The position numbers and the translations under genes are program-made. This document shows positions 7,831-16,444 of a stretch of 64,000 nucleotides of DNA, piece after piece; position 1 is the stretch's first letter, and every line of letters starts with the position of its first letter. A model generated the notes under the pieces. That model was not told the DNA's origin. It worked only from the letters and a program-made list of their open reading frames with translations, and did not search any database. This DNA is from an uncultured Selenomonadaceae bacterium (GTDB taxonomy: Bacteria > Bacillota > Negativicutes > Selenomonadales > Selenomonadaceae), in NCBI GenBank assembly GCA_902778455.1, contig CACYXR010000024.1:29105-93104 (forward strand), written 5' to 3'.

Positions 7831-9743
7831 AGCATGTAACAGTTGATCCGGTCACTCGAATCGAAGGCCATCTGCGCGTCGAGATGACCGTGGACGAAGG
7901 CAGCGGCAAAGTCACCGACGCCCTTTCCAGCGGAACGGCCTGGCGCGGATTGGAATTGATCATGAACGGGCGCGACCCGCGGGACGCCTGGGCCTATATC
8001 CAGCGCATCTGCGGAGTCTGCACGACGGCCCATGCGCTGGCTTCGGTGCGCGCCGTCGAGGACGCCCTCGGCATCAAGATTCCGAAAAACGCCAATTATA
8101 TCCGCAATATCATGGCAGCTTCTCTGACGGTACAGGATCATATCGTGCATTTCTATCATCTGCACGCTCTCGACTGGGTCAGTCCCGTCGAGGCGCTGAA
8201 GGCCGATCCTTCCGCTACGGCGAACCTGCAAAATACGATATTAAACACCTACCAGCTTCCGTTCCGCGCACCCGATACCTCGGACACTGAAGCGTACCCG
8301 AAGGCCTTCCCCGAGGCGACGCCGGCCTATTTCAAGGCCATCAAGGACAAGGTGCAGGCAATCGTTTCCAGCGGGCAGCTCGGCATTTTCGCCGCCCAGT
8401 GGTGGGATCATCCCGACTACCAGCTGTTGCCGCCGGAAGTCCATTTGATGGCGGTGGCCCATTACCTCGAAATGCTCGACAAGCAGCGCGAACTTGTCAC
8501 ACCGCATGTCGTGTTCGGCGGCAAGAACCCGCATCCGCATTATATCGTCGGCGGCATGCCCTGCTCGATTTCCCTCGAGGACGGCAACGCTCCGGTCAAC
8601 ACGGCGCGCCTTGCCATCGTCGACCGCGCCCTCAATCTCGGACGTACATTGGCAAATACCTTCTATCTGCCGGATCTGCTCGCCGTCGGACACATCTATG
8701 TCCAAAAGGGCATGACGGACGGCGGCGGCCTCGCAAAAACGCGGGTACTTGGCTTCGGCGCGTATCCGATGGACACGTATTCCGGCACGTCGAACGGCGA
8801 TTTTTTCCGCCAATGCCTGATCCGCTGCAACGGCGTCGTCGAGAACTTCGGCGCAGGCGCTGCGCAGGCAAAATTCACCGAGCTGACCGCCGAGGATCTC
8901 AGCAATCCCGAAGTGTTCAGTGAAGGAGTCGCCCATGCGTGGTATGAATATCCGGGCTCGAAAGCGAACAAATCGCTCCATCCGTGGGACGGCGTCACCG
9001 AACCGAAATTCACCGCGCCGAAAGTCGGCACGCCGACGGACTGGAAGGAACTGGACGAAAAAGGCAAGTATTCGTGGCTCAAGACGCCGAAATGGCACGG
9101 CAAGCTCTGCGAGGTCGGGCCTCTGGCGCGCTATATCGTGATTTACACCCGCGCCCAACAGGGCATGCTGCCCGATCCGACATGGGCGGAGAAGATGATG
9201 CTCGATCAGATCGACGCGGTGTCGAAGGTGCTGAACCTCGCGCCCCACGTCTGGCTGCCGACCATGGTTGGCCGAACGGCGGCGCGCGGACTCGACGCAC
9301 AGCTCAACGCGGAAATCGCGAAGTTCTTCTTCGACCAGCTCATCGCAAATCTCAGATCCGGCGACTCGCAGGTCGCGAACATGGCGAAATGGGAACCGTC
9401 GGAATGGCCGAAGCTGGCGAAAGGCGTCGGGCTTTATGAAGCGCCGCGCGGCGCGCTCAGCCATTGGGTGAACATCGAAAGCGGAAGCATCGCGAATTAC
9501 CAGTGCATCGTGCCTACGACATGGAACGCCTGCCCGCGCGACGACCAGGCGGGACACGGCGCCTACGAGATGGCGATGATGGACACCCGCGTCAAGGTAC
9601 CCGACAAGCCTCTCGAAATCGTCAAGGTCGTCCGTTCCTTCGACCCGTGCATGGCATGCGCAACCCATATTTTCAATACGGAAGGCGAACAGCTCCAAGT
9701 CGTCACCACCGATCCCTACACGGGGACCCGCGTCGAATCGTAA
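7827..9743 (+). CDS. hyaB: [NiFe] hydrogenase large (catalytic) subunit
   Basis: This 638-residue subunit binds the Ni-Fe(CN)2CO centre that splits H2. The two Cys motifs are intact: RICGVCTTAH (C62, C65) near the N-terminus and DPCMACATH (C608, C611, H614) near the C-terminus. In this family a protease normally cleaves after that His; the residual tail here is 24 residues, longer than the 15 in E. coli HyaB. No maturation protease or hyp gene is present downstream, so processing factors must be encoded elsewhere. Translation is coupled to hyaA by a 4-nt overlap. Confidence 0.96.
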   Translation: MKHVTVDPVTRIEGHLRVEMTVDEGSGKVTDALSSGTAWRGLELIMNGRDPRDAWAYIQRICGVCTTAHALASVRAVEDALGIKIPKNANYIRNIMAASLTVQDHIVHFYHLHALDWVSPVEALKADPSATANLQNTILNTYQLPFRAPDTSDTEAYPKAFPEATPAYFKAIKDKVQAIVSSGQLGIFAAQWWDHPDYQLLPPEVHLMAVAHYLEMLDKQRELVTPHVVFGGKNPHPHYIVGGMPCSISLEDGNAPVNTARLAIVDRALNLGRTLANTFYLPDLLAVGHIYVQKGMTDGGGLAKTRVLGFGAYPMDTYSGTSNGDFFRQCLIRCNGVVENFGAGAAQAKFTELTAEDLSNPEVFSEGVAHAWYEYPGSKANKSLHPWDGVTEPKFTAPKVGTPTDWKELDEKGKYSWLKTPKWHGKLCEVGPLARYIVIYTRAQQGMLPDPTWAEKMMLDQIDAVSKVLNLAPHVWLPTMVGRTAARGLDAQLNAEIAKFFFDQLIANLRSGDSQVANMAKWEPSEWPKLAKGVGLYEAPRGALSHWVNIESGSIANYQCIVPTTWNACPRDDQAGHGAYEMAMMDTRVKVPDKPLEIVKVVRSFDPCMACATHIFNTEGEQLQVVTTDPYTGTRVES

Positions 9744-9755
9744 GGGGGGCTTGGC

Positions 9756-10469
9756 ATGGAACATGACAACATGAAAATCCAGAAACGGCGGGAATATTAC
9801 CTGTTCAGCCCGTGGCTCCGCATTTTCCACTGGATCATGGTGGATTCGATCATCGTGCTCTTCGTGACGGGCATTTTGATCGGCAAGCCGCTGGAAATCA
9901 TGGCGCTGGAACCGACACAGACCAGCATGCTGATGGACTGGGTGCGGAATATCCATTTTCTCGCTGCCTACGCATTTTGCGCTTCCTTTATCCTGCGCAT
10001 CTATGGTTTCATCGTGAACAAGGGCGACCGCCTGTTCCCGCACTTTTGGGAAGGCCGCTTCTACGCCGACACCATCGACGTCGCGATGCACTATATGCTC
10101 GTCAAGAAGTTTCACCGCTCGTACCTCAGGAACCCGCTGGCGCGGATGTCCTACGCCGGACTGTATGTGCTTGTCGCCATCGAGGTGCTGACGGGCTTTG
10201 CCATGTACTACATGACAGAGCCCAGCGGGATTGGCGGCACGCTCTTCGGCTGGGTCAACGTTTGGCTGGGCGGCGAGATGATGATGCACCTTGTCCACCA
10301 CTATACCGCATGGGCCATCGTACTCTTCACCTCCGGCCATCTTTACATGGTCACGAGGGCCGAGTTCATGGAAGGCGAGAGCGAAGTCTCCAGCATGTTC
10401 TCCGGGGCAAAGCTCCTGGAGCACGTCCCGGTGGACGCCTCCGACGTGGACAGTGCGGAAAAAGTCTGA
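9756..10469 (+). CDS. hyaC: Ni/Fe-hydrogenase b-type cytochrome subunit
   Basis: A 237-residue membrane protein with four hydrophobic helices and histidines spaced as in the HyaC/HydC di-haem cytochrome b family: RIFHWIMV in helix 1, RNIHFLAAYAF in helix 2, and the MMMHLVHHYTAWAIVLFTSGHLYM segment in the last helix. It passes electrons from the exported HyaAB dimer to quinone. It lies 12 nt after hyaB with AAGGGGGG upstream and closes the operon before a terminator. The accessory genes hyaDEF are absent from this locus. Confidence 0.93.
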   Translation: MEHDNMKIQKRREYYLFSPWLRIFHWIMVDSIIVLFVTGILIGKPLEIMALEPTQTSMLMDWVRNIHFLAAYAFCASFILRIYGFIVNKGDRLFPHFWEGRFYADTIDVAMHYMLVKKFHRSYLRNPLARMSYAGLYVLVAIEVLTGFAMYYMTEPSGIGGTLFGWVNVWLGGEMMMHLVHHYTAWAIVLFTSGHLYMVTRAEFMEGESEVSSMFSGAKLLEHVPVDASDVDSAEKV

Positions 10470-10475
10470 CAAGAC

Positions 10476-10510
10476 AAAATACGCTCCGTTTTTTGCGGAG
10501 CGTATTTTTC
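10476..10510 (+). terminator. Terminator of the hya operon
   Basis: AAAATACGCTCCG pairs with CGGAGCGTATTTT around a 7-nt T-rich loop and runs into TTTTTC. Confidence 0.88.
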
Positions 10511-10592
10511 TTTTCTATTTTCTTTCTGTCACTTTCCTGCTATTATATATTTTATCAGGAAAGATATCCCAATACCGAAAGGACGATTCCCT

Positions 10593-11645
10593 ATGTCAGA
10601 TTCCCTGTACGGCGGACGCAGGCCTCAGCTTCTCGCCGTAGACGACGATAATATGAACCTGCGAATGATTTCCCGCGCGTTCGAAGCCGAGGCGGACGTG
10701 ACCACGGCTCCCTCCGGGCCGGAAGCCATTTCGTGGCTCGCGTCCCATGAAGCCGACCTCGTGATGCTTGATTACCGTATGCCCGTCATGGATGGATTCG
10801 ACGTGCTGCGCATACTGAAAAAGAACCCGCGCACCGCCGATATCCCAATCATCATACTGACCGGCGATATCAGCGTCGAATTGGAAGCCAAGGGCTTCAT
10901 CGAGGGCGCGACCGATTTCGTGCGAAAGCCCTTCATCCCCGATGTCATGCGCCAGCGCGTGCGCCGCGTGCTCCGCTACGAATACCTGCAGGAAAATCTC
11001 GCGCAGGAGGTCAAGCGGCAGACAGCCCTCGCGGAAAAACGCCTAAAGGATAGCCAGGAGCTGTTCAAGGAAATGGCCATCGCCCTCGCCAAGACCATCG
11101 ACGCGAAGGACACTTACACCCACGGCCATTCCGAGCGCGTCGCGACCTATTCGCGGATGCTCGCGAAACGGGCCGGAGACGACGAGGAAGCGCAGGAGCG
11201 CATCTACTATATGGGACTCCTGCACGACATCGGAAAAATCGGCGTCGCCGGAACCATCATCAACAAAGCCAGCAGACTGGACGACGATGAATTTCAATCC
11301 ATCCAATCCCATCCCATCATCGGCTCCGAAATCCTGAAAAATATCAGCCAATTCCCCGACCTTTCCATTGGCGCGCGCTACCATCACGAGCGTTACGACG
11401 GCAAAGGCTACCCGGATCATCTGGCAGGCGAGGCAATTCCCCGAGCCGCCCGAATCATTGCCGTTGCTGACACTTATGACGCCATGACATCCAGCCGCAG
11501 CTACCGCAAAGGATTGCCCCAGGACGTCGCCCGCGCCGAGATCGAAAAAGGGAAGGGCACCCAGTTCGACCCTGAATTCGCCGACCTGATGATTGCCCTG
11601 ATTGACGACGACAAGGACTACACTATGCGCAGCCGCGAGGAATAG
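10593..11645 (+). CDS. Response regulator with HD-GYP c-di-GMP phosphodiesterase output
   Basis: A receiver domain fills residues 12-125, with acidic pocket D17-D19, phospho-acceptor D60 in VMLDYRMP, T90 and K112. A coiled linker (about 130-160) leads to an HD-GYP domain: HSERVATYS at 179-187, HDIGKIG at 211-217, HHERYDGKGYPDHL at 264-277 and DTYDAMTSSRSYR. HD-GYP domains hydrolyse cyclic di-GMP to pGpG or GMP, and all visible metal and GYP residues are intact. No histidine kinase gene is adjacent. metF follows 15 nt later, so the two are probably co-transcribed without an obvious functional link. Confidence 0.93.
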   Translation: MSDSLYGGRRPQLLAVDDDNMNLRMISRAFEAEADVTTAPSGPEAISWLASHEADLVMLDYRMPVMDGFDVLRILKKNPRTADIPIIILTGDISVELEAKGFIEGATDFVRKPFIPDVMRQRVRRVLRYEYLQENLAQEVKRQTALAEKRLKDSQELFKEMAIALAKTIDAKDTYTHGHSERVATYSRMLAKRAGDDEEAQERIYYMGLLHDIGKIGVAGTIINKASRLDDDEFQSIQSHPIIGSEILKNISQFPDLSIGARYHHERYDGKGYPDHLAGEAIPRAARIIAVADTYDAMTSSRSYRKGLPQDVARAEIEKGKGTQFDPEFADLMIALIDDDKDYTMRSREE

Positions 11646-11660
11646 AAAGGAGAATCTTCC

Positions 11661-12527
11661 ATGCCCGCAACCGCAGAACGGCAACGCGCCATTTTTTCCT
11701 TTGAGATTTTCCCGCCGAAACGGGAAATGCCCATGGACACCGTCTACCGTACTCTCGATGAATTGACCGATCTCGAGCCGGACTTCATCAGCGTCACCTG
11801 CGGCGCGGGCGGCTCGGCGGACGGCTCGAACCATCGGACGATCGAGGTCGCCTCCGCCATCCAGAACAAATACCATCGCGAAGGCATCGCACACCTGCCC
11901 TGCATCCATTTCAGCCGAGCCGACGTGCTGGCCATGCTCGACGAGCTGGAAGCCAACGGCGTTCGGAAAATCCTCGCGCTGCGCGGCGACCGCGTGCCGG
12001 ACCTGACGCCGAAAGAAGATTTCCATCACGCCAGCGACCTCATCGCCTTCATTCGCGCCCACGCAAAAGACCGTTTCCAAATCTTCGCTGCCTGTTATCC
12101 CGAGGGCCACATCGAAGCCCCCGACCTCGATACGGACATCGGAAACCTTCGCAAGAAAGTGGACGCGGGCGTTGACCGCTTGATTTCCCAGTTGTTCTTT
12201 GACAACGCATTTTTCTATGATTTTCTGAACAAAGCGCGAAAAGCCGGAATCAACGTTCCCGTTGAAGCCGGCATCATGCCCGTCACGAACAAAAAGCAGA
12301 TTGAACGCATGGTGACTCTCTGCGGAGCGACACTGCCGAGAAAATTCCAGCGCGTGCTGGCGAAATACGAGTCCCAGCCGGAAGCCCTGCGCGAAGCGGG
12401 CATCGCTTTCGCCACCGAGCAAATCGTGGATCTTCTCGCCCACGGCGTCGACGGCATCCACCTCTATACGATGAACAATCCCTATATCGCCAGAAAAATC
12501 AGCGAAAGTATCCGCACGCTGCTATGA
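11661..12527 (+). CDS. metF: 5,10-methylenetetrahydrofolate reductase
   Basis: The 288-residue length and FAD-binding TIM-barrel motifs match MetF: FEIFPPKRE at the N-terminus, FISVTCGAGGS, the folate-contacting ILALRGDRVPD, ACYPEGHIEAPD and FFDNAFFYDF. It reduces methylene-THF to methyl-THF for methionine synthesis or the acetyl-CoA pathway. AAAGGAG precedes the ATG. No S-box or other methionine riboswitch was seen upstream, where the preceding gene ends only 15 nt away. There is no large-subunit partner gene next to it. Confidence 0.94.
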   Translation: MPATAERQRAIFSFEIFPPKREMPMDTVYRTLDELTDLEPDFISVTCGAGGSADGSNHRTIEVASAIQNKYHREGIAHLPCIHFSRADVLAMLDELEANGVRKILALRGDRVPDLTPKEDFHHASDLIAFIRAHAKDRFQIFAACYPEGHIEAPDLDTDIGNLRKKVDAGVDRLISQLFFDNAFFYDFLNKARKAGINVPVEAGIMPVTNKKQIERMVTLCGATLPRKFQRVLAKYESQPEALREAGIAFATEQIVDLLAHGVDGIHLYTMNNPYIARKISESIRTLL

Positions 12528-12593
12528 GGCAAGGAATAGCCAAAGCACGATCTGCAAAATGATGATTCGTCGGCGGCTGCGTTTGCGGATTTG

Positions 12594-12654
12594 TAAATCT
12601 TTACTGCGATTTACATCCCCCCATGTCGCTGCAAATGCAGCGGCATGGGGGGAT
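12594..12654. repeat. Paired palindromes containing a recurring 18-bp sequence
   Basis: AATCTTTACTGCGATTTA (12596-12613) is flanked so that GTAAATC and GATTTAC can pair. Directly after it, ATCCCCCCATG and CATGGGGGGAT enclose a second long palindrome (12615-12654). The same 18 bp recur exactly at 17021-17038, again followed by a hairpin. There is no T run, so this is not a plain terminator. Confidence 0.6.
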
Positions 12655-12668
12655 AAAAGCATATAACG

Positions 12669-12708
12669 ACAAAACAAGCACGTCCTTTTTCGGGGCGTGC
12701 TTGTTTGT
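12669..12708. terminator. Terminator between metF and the unknown minus-strand gene
   Basis: ACAAGCACGTCC and GGGGCGTGCTTGT form a stem with flanking A and T runs on both strands, suitable for both convergent genes. Confidence 0.8.
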
Positions 12709-12717
12709 ATATATTGG

Positions 12718-13455
12718 TCAAAAAAGGAAATGATATAGCATTTCCCCAAAATCCTGCGGGCTCATGGCCAAGAATATCTTTTGCCGCTCCGCCTTCGGGA
12801 TGCATTGAGTGAGCCGCATAAACATCTTCGCTGCATTGGATTTCCCGACCATGGGCGCAATCCCGCTGACGAATCTATCCAGAGCGGCGACAACGGCTTT
12901 CCGGAGACCATCAGACTCGTTTCCCATCATCGAGAAAAGAGCGATGCAGGATTCCCTTGCCTCAACAGAAACTTCATCGGAATTGCCGCGATACGCGGAC
13001 GCCATTGCCTGATATTCTTTCTTGAAATCGTCGACGGCGAATCCGGACAGGGTCAATGCAAGCTGACGAGGAGCGACGGTGGACAGGATTTTTTTCCTGG
13101 ACTGGAGCGGAATGTTCTCGCAGAGACTGAAGAATCGAATCCGACTTCTTTCAAGACCAAGCCGCGTAGCCGTCAAGGCCTGGAACTCGTCGAATGCCTG
13201 CCGCGCATTGGCTAAAAATATTTCATCGAAGGAACCGCCAAGTACAACGCAGAATGTTTTCGCGAGCCACTTCTCCCATGAATCGTGAAAGGCGCGTTTC
13301 TTTTCTGCCTTCATTTTCTGGACTTCGTTTTCTATGTTATCAATCAGCGCAGACGACGACGTCATCCCCCATGACGATTCAGTGAAAGAAGCATCGGCAG
13401 CAGGCTGCGGAAACGCTTCCTTATGAGGTGTCGACGGCTCTAATGGAAACCCCAT
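12718..13455 (-). CDS. Hypothetical protein, cytoplasmic
   Basis: I do not recognise this 245-residue protein. The start at 13455 is chosen because AAAGGA precedes it; the longer frame to 13545 has no ribosome site. The first 40 residues are low complexity (Ser, Pro, Ala). The rest is predicted helical, with a lysine-rich stretch near 60-80 and a C-terminal half containing VAALDRFVSGIAPMVGKSNAAKMF and MSPQDFGEMLYHFLF. There is no signal peptide or membrane segment. It stands alone, convergent to metF, behind a near-consensus promoter, which supports it being a real, expressed gene. Confidence 0.75.
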   Translation of the reverse strand: MGFPLEPSTPHKEAFPQPAADASFTESSWGMTSSSALIDNIENEVQKMKAEKKRAFHDSWEKWLAKTFCVVLGGSFDEIFLANARQAFDEFQALTATRLGLERSRIRFFSLCENIPLQSRKKILSTVAPRQLALTLSGFAVDDFKKEYQAMASAYRGNSDEVSVEARESCIALFSMMGNESDGLRKAVVAALDRFVSGIAPMVGKSNAAKMFMRLTQCIPKAERQKIFLAMSPQDFGEMLYHFLF

Positions 13456-13566
13456 AATCACTTCATCCTTTCGTGCATCGATGGCAGATGGGGCAGAATC
13501 CGACAGTGGAACGGCACGTTTGCATCGTATGTTCAAGACCTGCATATGAGCGTACTATAATATCTG

Positions 13567-13595
13567 ATTATACCCGAGGCGACACGGAGCGTCAA
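13567..13595 (-). promoter_or_regulatory. Near-consensus sigma-70 promoter of the unknown gene
   Basis: On the minus strand TTGACG (13595-13590) and TATAAT (13572-13567) are exactly 17 bp apart. The predicted leader before the ATG at 13455 is about 105 nt. Confidence 0.8.
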
Positions 13596-13738
13596 GGGGT
13601 GTGCGATTTCCCCCTTTTTGTTTTGATAAGGCTATATTATTCCCCGTCAGAAATGTCTATTTCTTACGGGATTTATGAGACGGACGGGATTCCCTTTGAA
13701 AAGATGACTTTTTATTGAAAACCTCTTCGATGACAGCG

Positions 13739-14584
13739 TCATGCCCCACGCAGCCGACCTGCTATGCAGAACAGCAGAAACGCGGCTGCGTCCATTGCTA
13801 CTACGGTGGCCCCCACAGGAGTGCCCGCAAGGATTGACGCCAAAATACCCGCCAGAGCACAGACGACGGAGAGCACCGCCGAACAGACAGTTACGGAAAA
13901 GAATGTGCGGAAAATCCGCATAGCCGACAGCGCGGGAAAAATCACGAAGGCCGAGATCAAGAGCGAACCGACGAGGTTCATCGCCAGCACGATGATCACG
14001 GCGATAATCACGGCGAGCATCAGGTTGTATCGGCTCGCATTGACGCCGACAGCCCGGGCGAAATCTTCGTCGAAGGTAATCGCGAAGATTTTCTGATAGA
14101 AAAAAACGAACAGCAGCACCACCACGACGGAAAGCAGCACCGAGAACCAGACTTCCTGCTTCGTCAGTGTCAGGATTGACGTGGAGCCGAAGAGCGTGCT
14201 GCACACGTCGCCGGAAACGTTCGGCGAAGAGGAAAACACATTCATCAGGAGATAACCGAAGGCCAGCGACGTGACGGAAATCATGGCGACGGCGGCGTCC
14301 CCTTTAATTCTCGTGTCCTTTCCGGTGCGGAGCAGCAACACAGCCGCAAGCAGTGTCAAGGGCAGAACCACGGTCATTTTGTTCACGGTCTGCAATACGG
14401 TGGCAACGGCCAGCGCGCCGAAAGCCACATGGGAAAGGCCGTCGCCGATGAAGGAAAAGCGTTTCAACACCAGCGTGACGCCGAGAAGCGACGAGCAAAG
14501 GGCAATCAGCACCCCGACAATCAGAGCGTACCGCACGAACGGATACTGCATATACAGCGTGAGTTTTTCAATTAAAGCTTCCAT
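13739..14584 (-). CDS. znuB: Zinc ABC transporter permease
   Basis: An integral membrane protein of 281 residues with about eight hydrophobic helices, matching the ABC-3 family of zinc/manganese permeases. Typical family segments are visible: FSFIGDGLSHVAFGALA early, TFDEDFARAVGVN in the cytoplasmic loop that contacts the ATPase, and NLVGSLLISAFVIFPALSA late. Start placed at 14584 because AAGGAGG lies upstream; the longer frame adds an implausible Arg-rich leader. It overlaps znuC by 17 nt and is the last gene of the zur-znuACB operon. Confidence 0.92.
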   Translation of the reverse strand: MEALIEKLTLYMQYPFVRYALIVGVLIALCSSLLGVTLVLKRFSFIGDGLSHVAFGALAVATVLQTVNKMTVVLPLTLLAAVLLLRTGKDTRIKGDAAVAMISVTSLAFGYLLMNVFSSSPNVSGDVCSTLFGSTSILTLTKQEVWFSVLLSVVVVLLFVFFYQKIFAITFDEDFARAVGVNASRYNLMLAVIIAVIIVLAMNLVGSLLISAFVIFPALSAMRIFRTFFSVTVCSAVLSVVCALAGILASILAGTPVGATVVAMDAAAFLLFCIAGRLRGA

Positions 14585-15284
14585 GCGGGCGCGCCTCCTT
14601 TTCCTCCGGCGCGTCCTTCCTTTCGCGCAGATATTCGTCCCGCGTCCCAAAAAAGACGCAATGACCGAGATGCAGGATATGCGTGGCACAGGGCAACGCC
14701 TCAGCCACATCGTGGGTAATCATTACGATAGTGACGCCCGACCGATGGAGCTCACCAATGATTCGGTACATATCGGCGGTGACAACGGGATCGAGGCCTG
14801 ACACCGGCTCGTCGAGGAGCAGCAGTTTTTCCGTGGCGCAAAGCGAGCGTGCCAAAAGGACGCGTTGCTGCTGCCCGCCGGAAAGGTCTCGATAGCAACG
14901 GTCGGAAAGCTCTGCAACGCCCATGCGCTCCATATTTTTCGCCGCCCGTTCCTTTTCCTCCTGCCTGTAAAACGGACGAAATCCCATGCGCCCTTGAAAA
15001 CCGGACAGCACGATTTCCCGCACGGAAGCGGGAAAATCCTTCTGCACGTCGGTCTGCTGGGAAAGATAACCGATTTCCTGCTTTTTCAGACCGTCTCCGA
15101 ATGCAACGTGCCCGGAAAGCGGCGGTCGAAGCCCGAGAATCGCCTTCATCAAAGTGGACTTGCCCGCGCCGTTTTCACCGACGATGCAGAGATACATACC
15201 GGCTTCGACAGAAAAGCTCAAATCCTTGACGATGGTTTCGCCCTCATAGCCAAGGTAAAGATGTTCACAGACGATTTGCGGCAT
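14568..15284 (-). CDS. znuC: Zinc ABC transporter ATP-binding protein
   Basis: A 238-residue ABC ATPase with Walker A GENGAGKST (about 36-44), Q-loop YLSQQ, signature LSGGQQQR, Walker B LLLLDEP and switch His in ITHDVAEA. It powers zinc import with ZnuB and ZnuA. It lies between znuA, whose last base coincides with its start region, and znuB, which begins inside its 3' end, so the three are translationally coupled. Zinc rather than manganese is inferred from the His-rich ZnuA and the adjacent Fur-family regulator. Confidence 0.93.
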   Translation of the reverse strand: MPQIVCEHLYLGYEGETIVKDLSFSVEAGMYLCIVGENGAGKSTLMKAILGLRPPLSGHVAFGDGLKKQEIGYLSQQTDVQKDFPASVREIVLSGFQGRMGFRPFYRQEEKERAAKNMERMGVAELSDRCYRDLSGGQQQRVLLARSLCATEKLLLLDEPVSGLDPVVTADMYRIIGELHRSGVTIVMITHDVAEALPCATHILHLGHCVFFGTRDEYLRERKDAPEEKEARPHGSFN

Positions 15285-16411
15285 TATCGCAGCGCTTCTT
15301 TCAAAACTTCGAGATTTTTCCGCATAACTGCGAGATAATTGTGCCCGTAGGCCGCCTTATCCCCCACCGTGGACTGCATAGAGTCGAGCACGAGGATTTT
15401 CTGGTCATGGGTCGGCGTGTTGTAAAGGATTGTCTCGGCAACCTTGCGGGATCCGCCTTCAATGGTCAAAATGGCGGGAAGCTTCAATTCATCCAGCTTT
15501 GCCGAAAGGAATGCAATCGTCTCAAAACTGGCCTCTGTCTCGGCGGAGCAGCCGGGAAACGCGGCGTAATATTTCAGGCCATAATCATCCACCAGATAAC
15601 GGAACGGGAAACGATCGCCGAACAGCAGCGTCTTCTTCGGCGAAGCTGCCACAGCGGCCTCATATTCCTTATCCACAGCGTTCAGCTTCGCACGGTAACC
15701 TTCGGCATTATCCTTGTACGCCTGCGCGTTGGCGGCATCGGCGCGGGCAAGGGCATCGGCGATGGCGTCCGCGCACACTTTGGCATTTTTCAGCGACAGC
15801 CAGATATGCTCGTCGTATTCGTCGTGGTGCTCATGGCCGTCTTTATCGTGGCTGTGTTCTTCATGCTTGTGCTCTTCATGCTTATGCTCTTCATGCTTGT
15901 GGTCGGCGGCTTCCTCATGATGCTTGTGTTCGTCTTTGTTATGTTCATCATGCTTGTGGCCGTCTTCATCGTGGTCATGGTGATGGTGCGCTTCCATCCC
16001 CTCGACGGTCTCTTCCTGCTTCAGACGATCGCCGAGCACGTCCATCAGCCGCAGCACGACCATATTCTTGTTGACAGCCTCCTTGCGCGCGTCCTCAATC
16101 CATTTGTCCGACTCACCGCCCACATAGATCAGGACGTCGCAGGACGACAGCTTCACGAGGTCGTCTGCCGTCGGCTGGTAGCTATGCAAATCGACGCCGC
16201 TTTTCAGCAGCATGGTCAGCTCGGCGTGCGCCGCTTCGCCGCCGAGGATTTCCCATGTCCAATCGTGAATCGGAAATATCGTCGTGACAATCTTGAGTTT
16301 TTTCGGCTCATTCTTTGTCCCGGGCGTTTGCGCGGTCTGTGTTTGTCCGCCGCAGCCGCCGAGCAGCGCAAGCATGATCAGGCAAACAAAAAAGGAAATT
16401 ATCTTTTTCAT
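15284..16411 (-). CDS. znuA: Zinc-binding lipoprotein of the ABC transporter
   Basis: The N-terminus is a lipoprotein signal ending LLGGC with C20 as the lipidated residue. The mature part belongs to the ZnuA/TroA cluster A-1 binding proteins: VTTIFPIHDWTWEILGG, HSYQPTADDLVKLSSCDVLIYVGG, then a long His/Asp/Glu loop at about 142-205, HIWLSLKNAKVCADAI, FGDRFPFRYLVDDYGLKYYAAFPGCSAETEAS. The His loop, typical of zinc-specific members, is unusually long here and is encoded by near-identical tandem units around 15850-15960. It delivers zinc to ZnuBC. Confidence 0.94.
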   Translation of the reverse strand: MKKIISFFVCLIMLALLGGCGGQTQTAQTPGTKNEPKKLKIVTTIFPIHDWTWEILGGEAAHAELTMLLKSGVDLHSYQPTADDLVKLSSCDVLIYVGGESDKWIEDARKEAVNKNMVVLRLMDVLGDRLKQEETVEGMEAHHHHDHDEDGHKHDEHNKDEHKHHEEAADHKHEEHKHEEHKHEEHSHDKDGHEHHDEYDEHIWLSLKNAKVCADAIADALARADAANAQAYKDNAEGYRAKLNAVDKEYEAAVAASPKKTLLFGDRFPFRYLVDDYGLKYYAAFPGCSAETEASFETIAFLSAKLDELKLPAILTIEGGSRKVAETILYNTPTHDQKILVLDSMQSTVGDKAAYGHNYLAVMRKNLEVLKEALR

Positions 16412-16444
16412 GGCTTATCTTATCCTCCGTTATTGTTCCTTTAG

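Noticed and set aside
8241..10472. Minus-strand frame of 743 codons
   Set aside because: It is antisense to hyaB and hyaC, whose motifs are unmistakable; high-GC codon bias keeps the opposite frame open.
15840..15965. CRISPR-like direct repeats
   Set aside because: The units are in frame and code for the ZnuA His loop, with no unique spacers.
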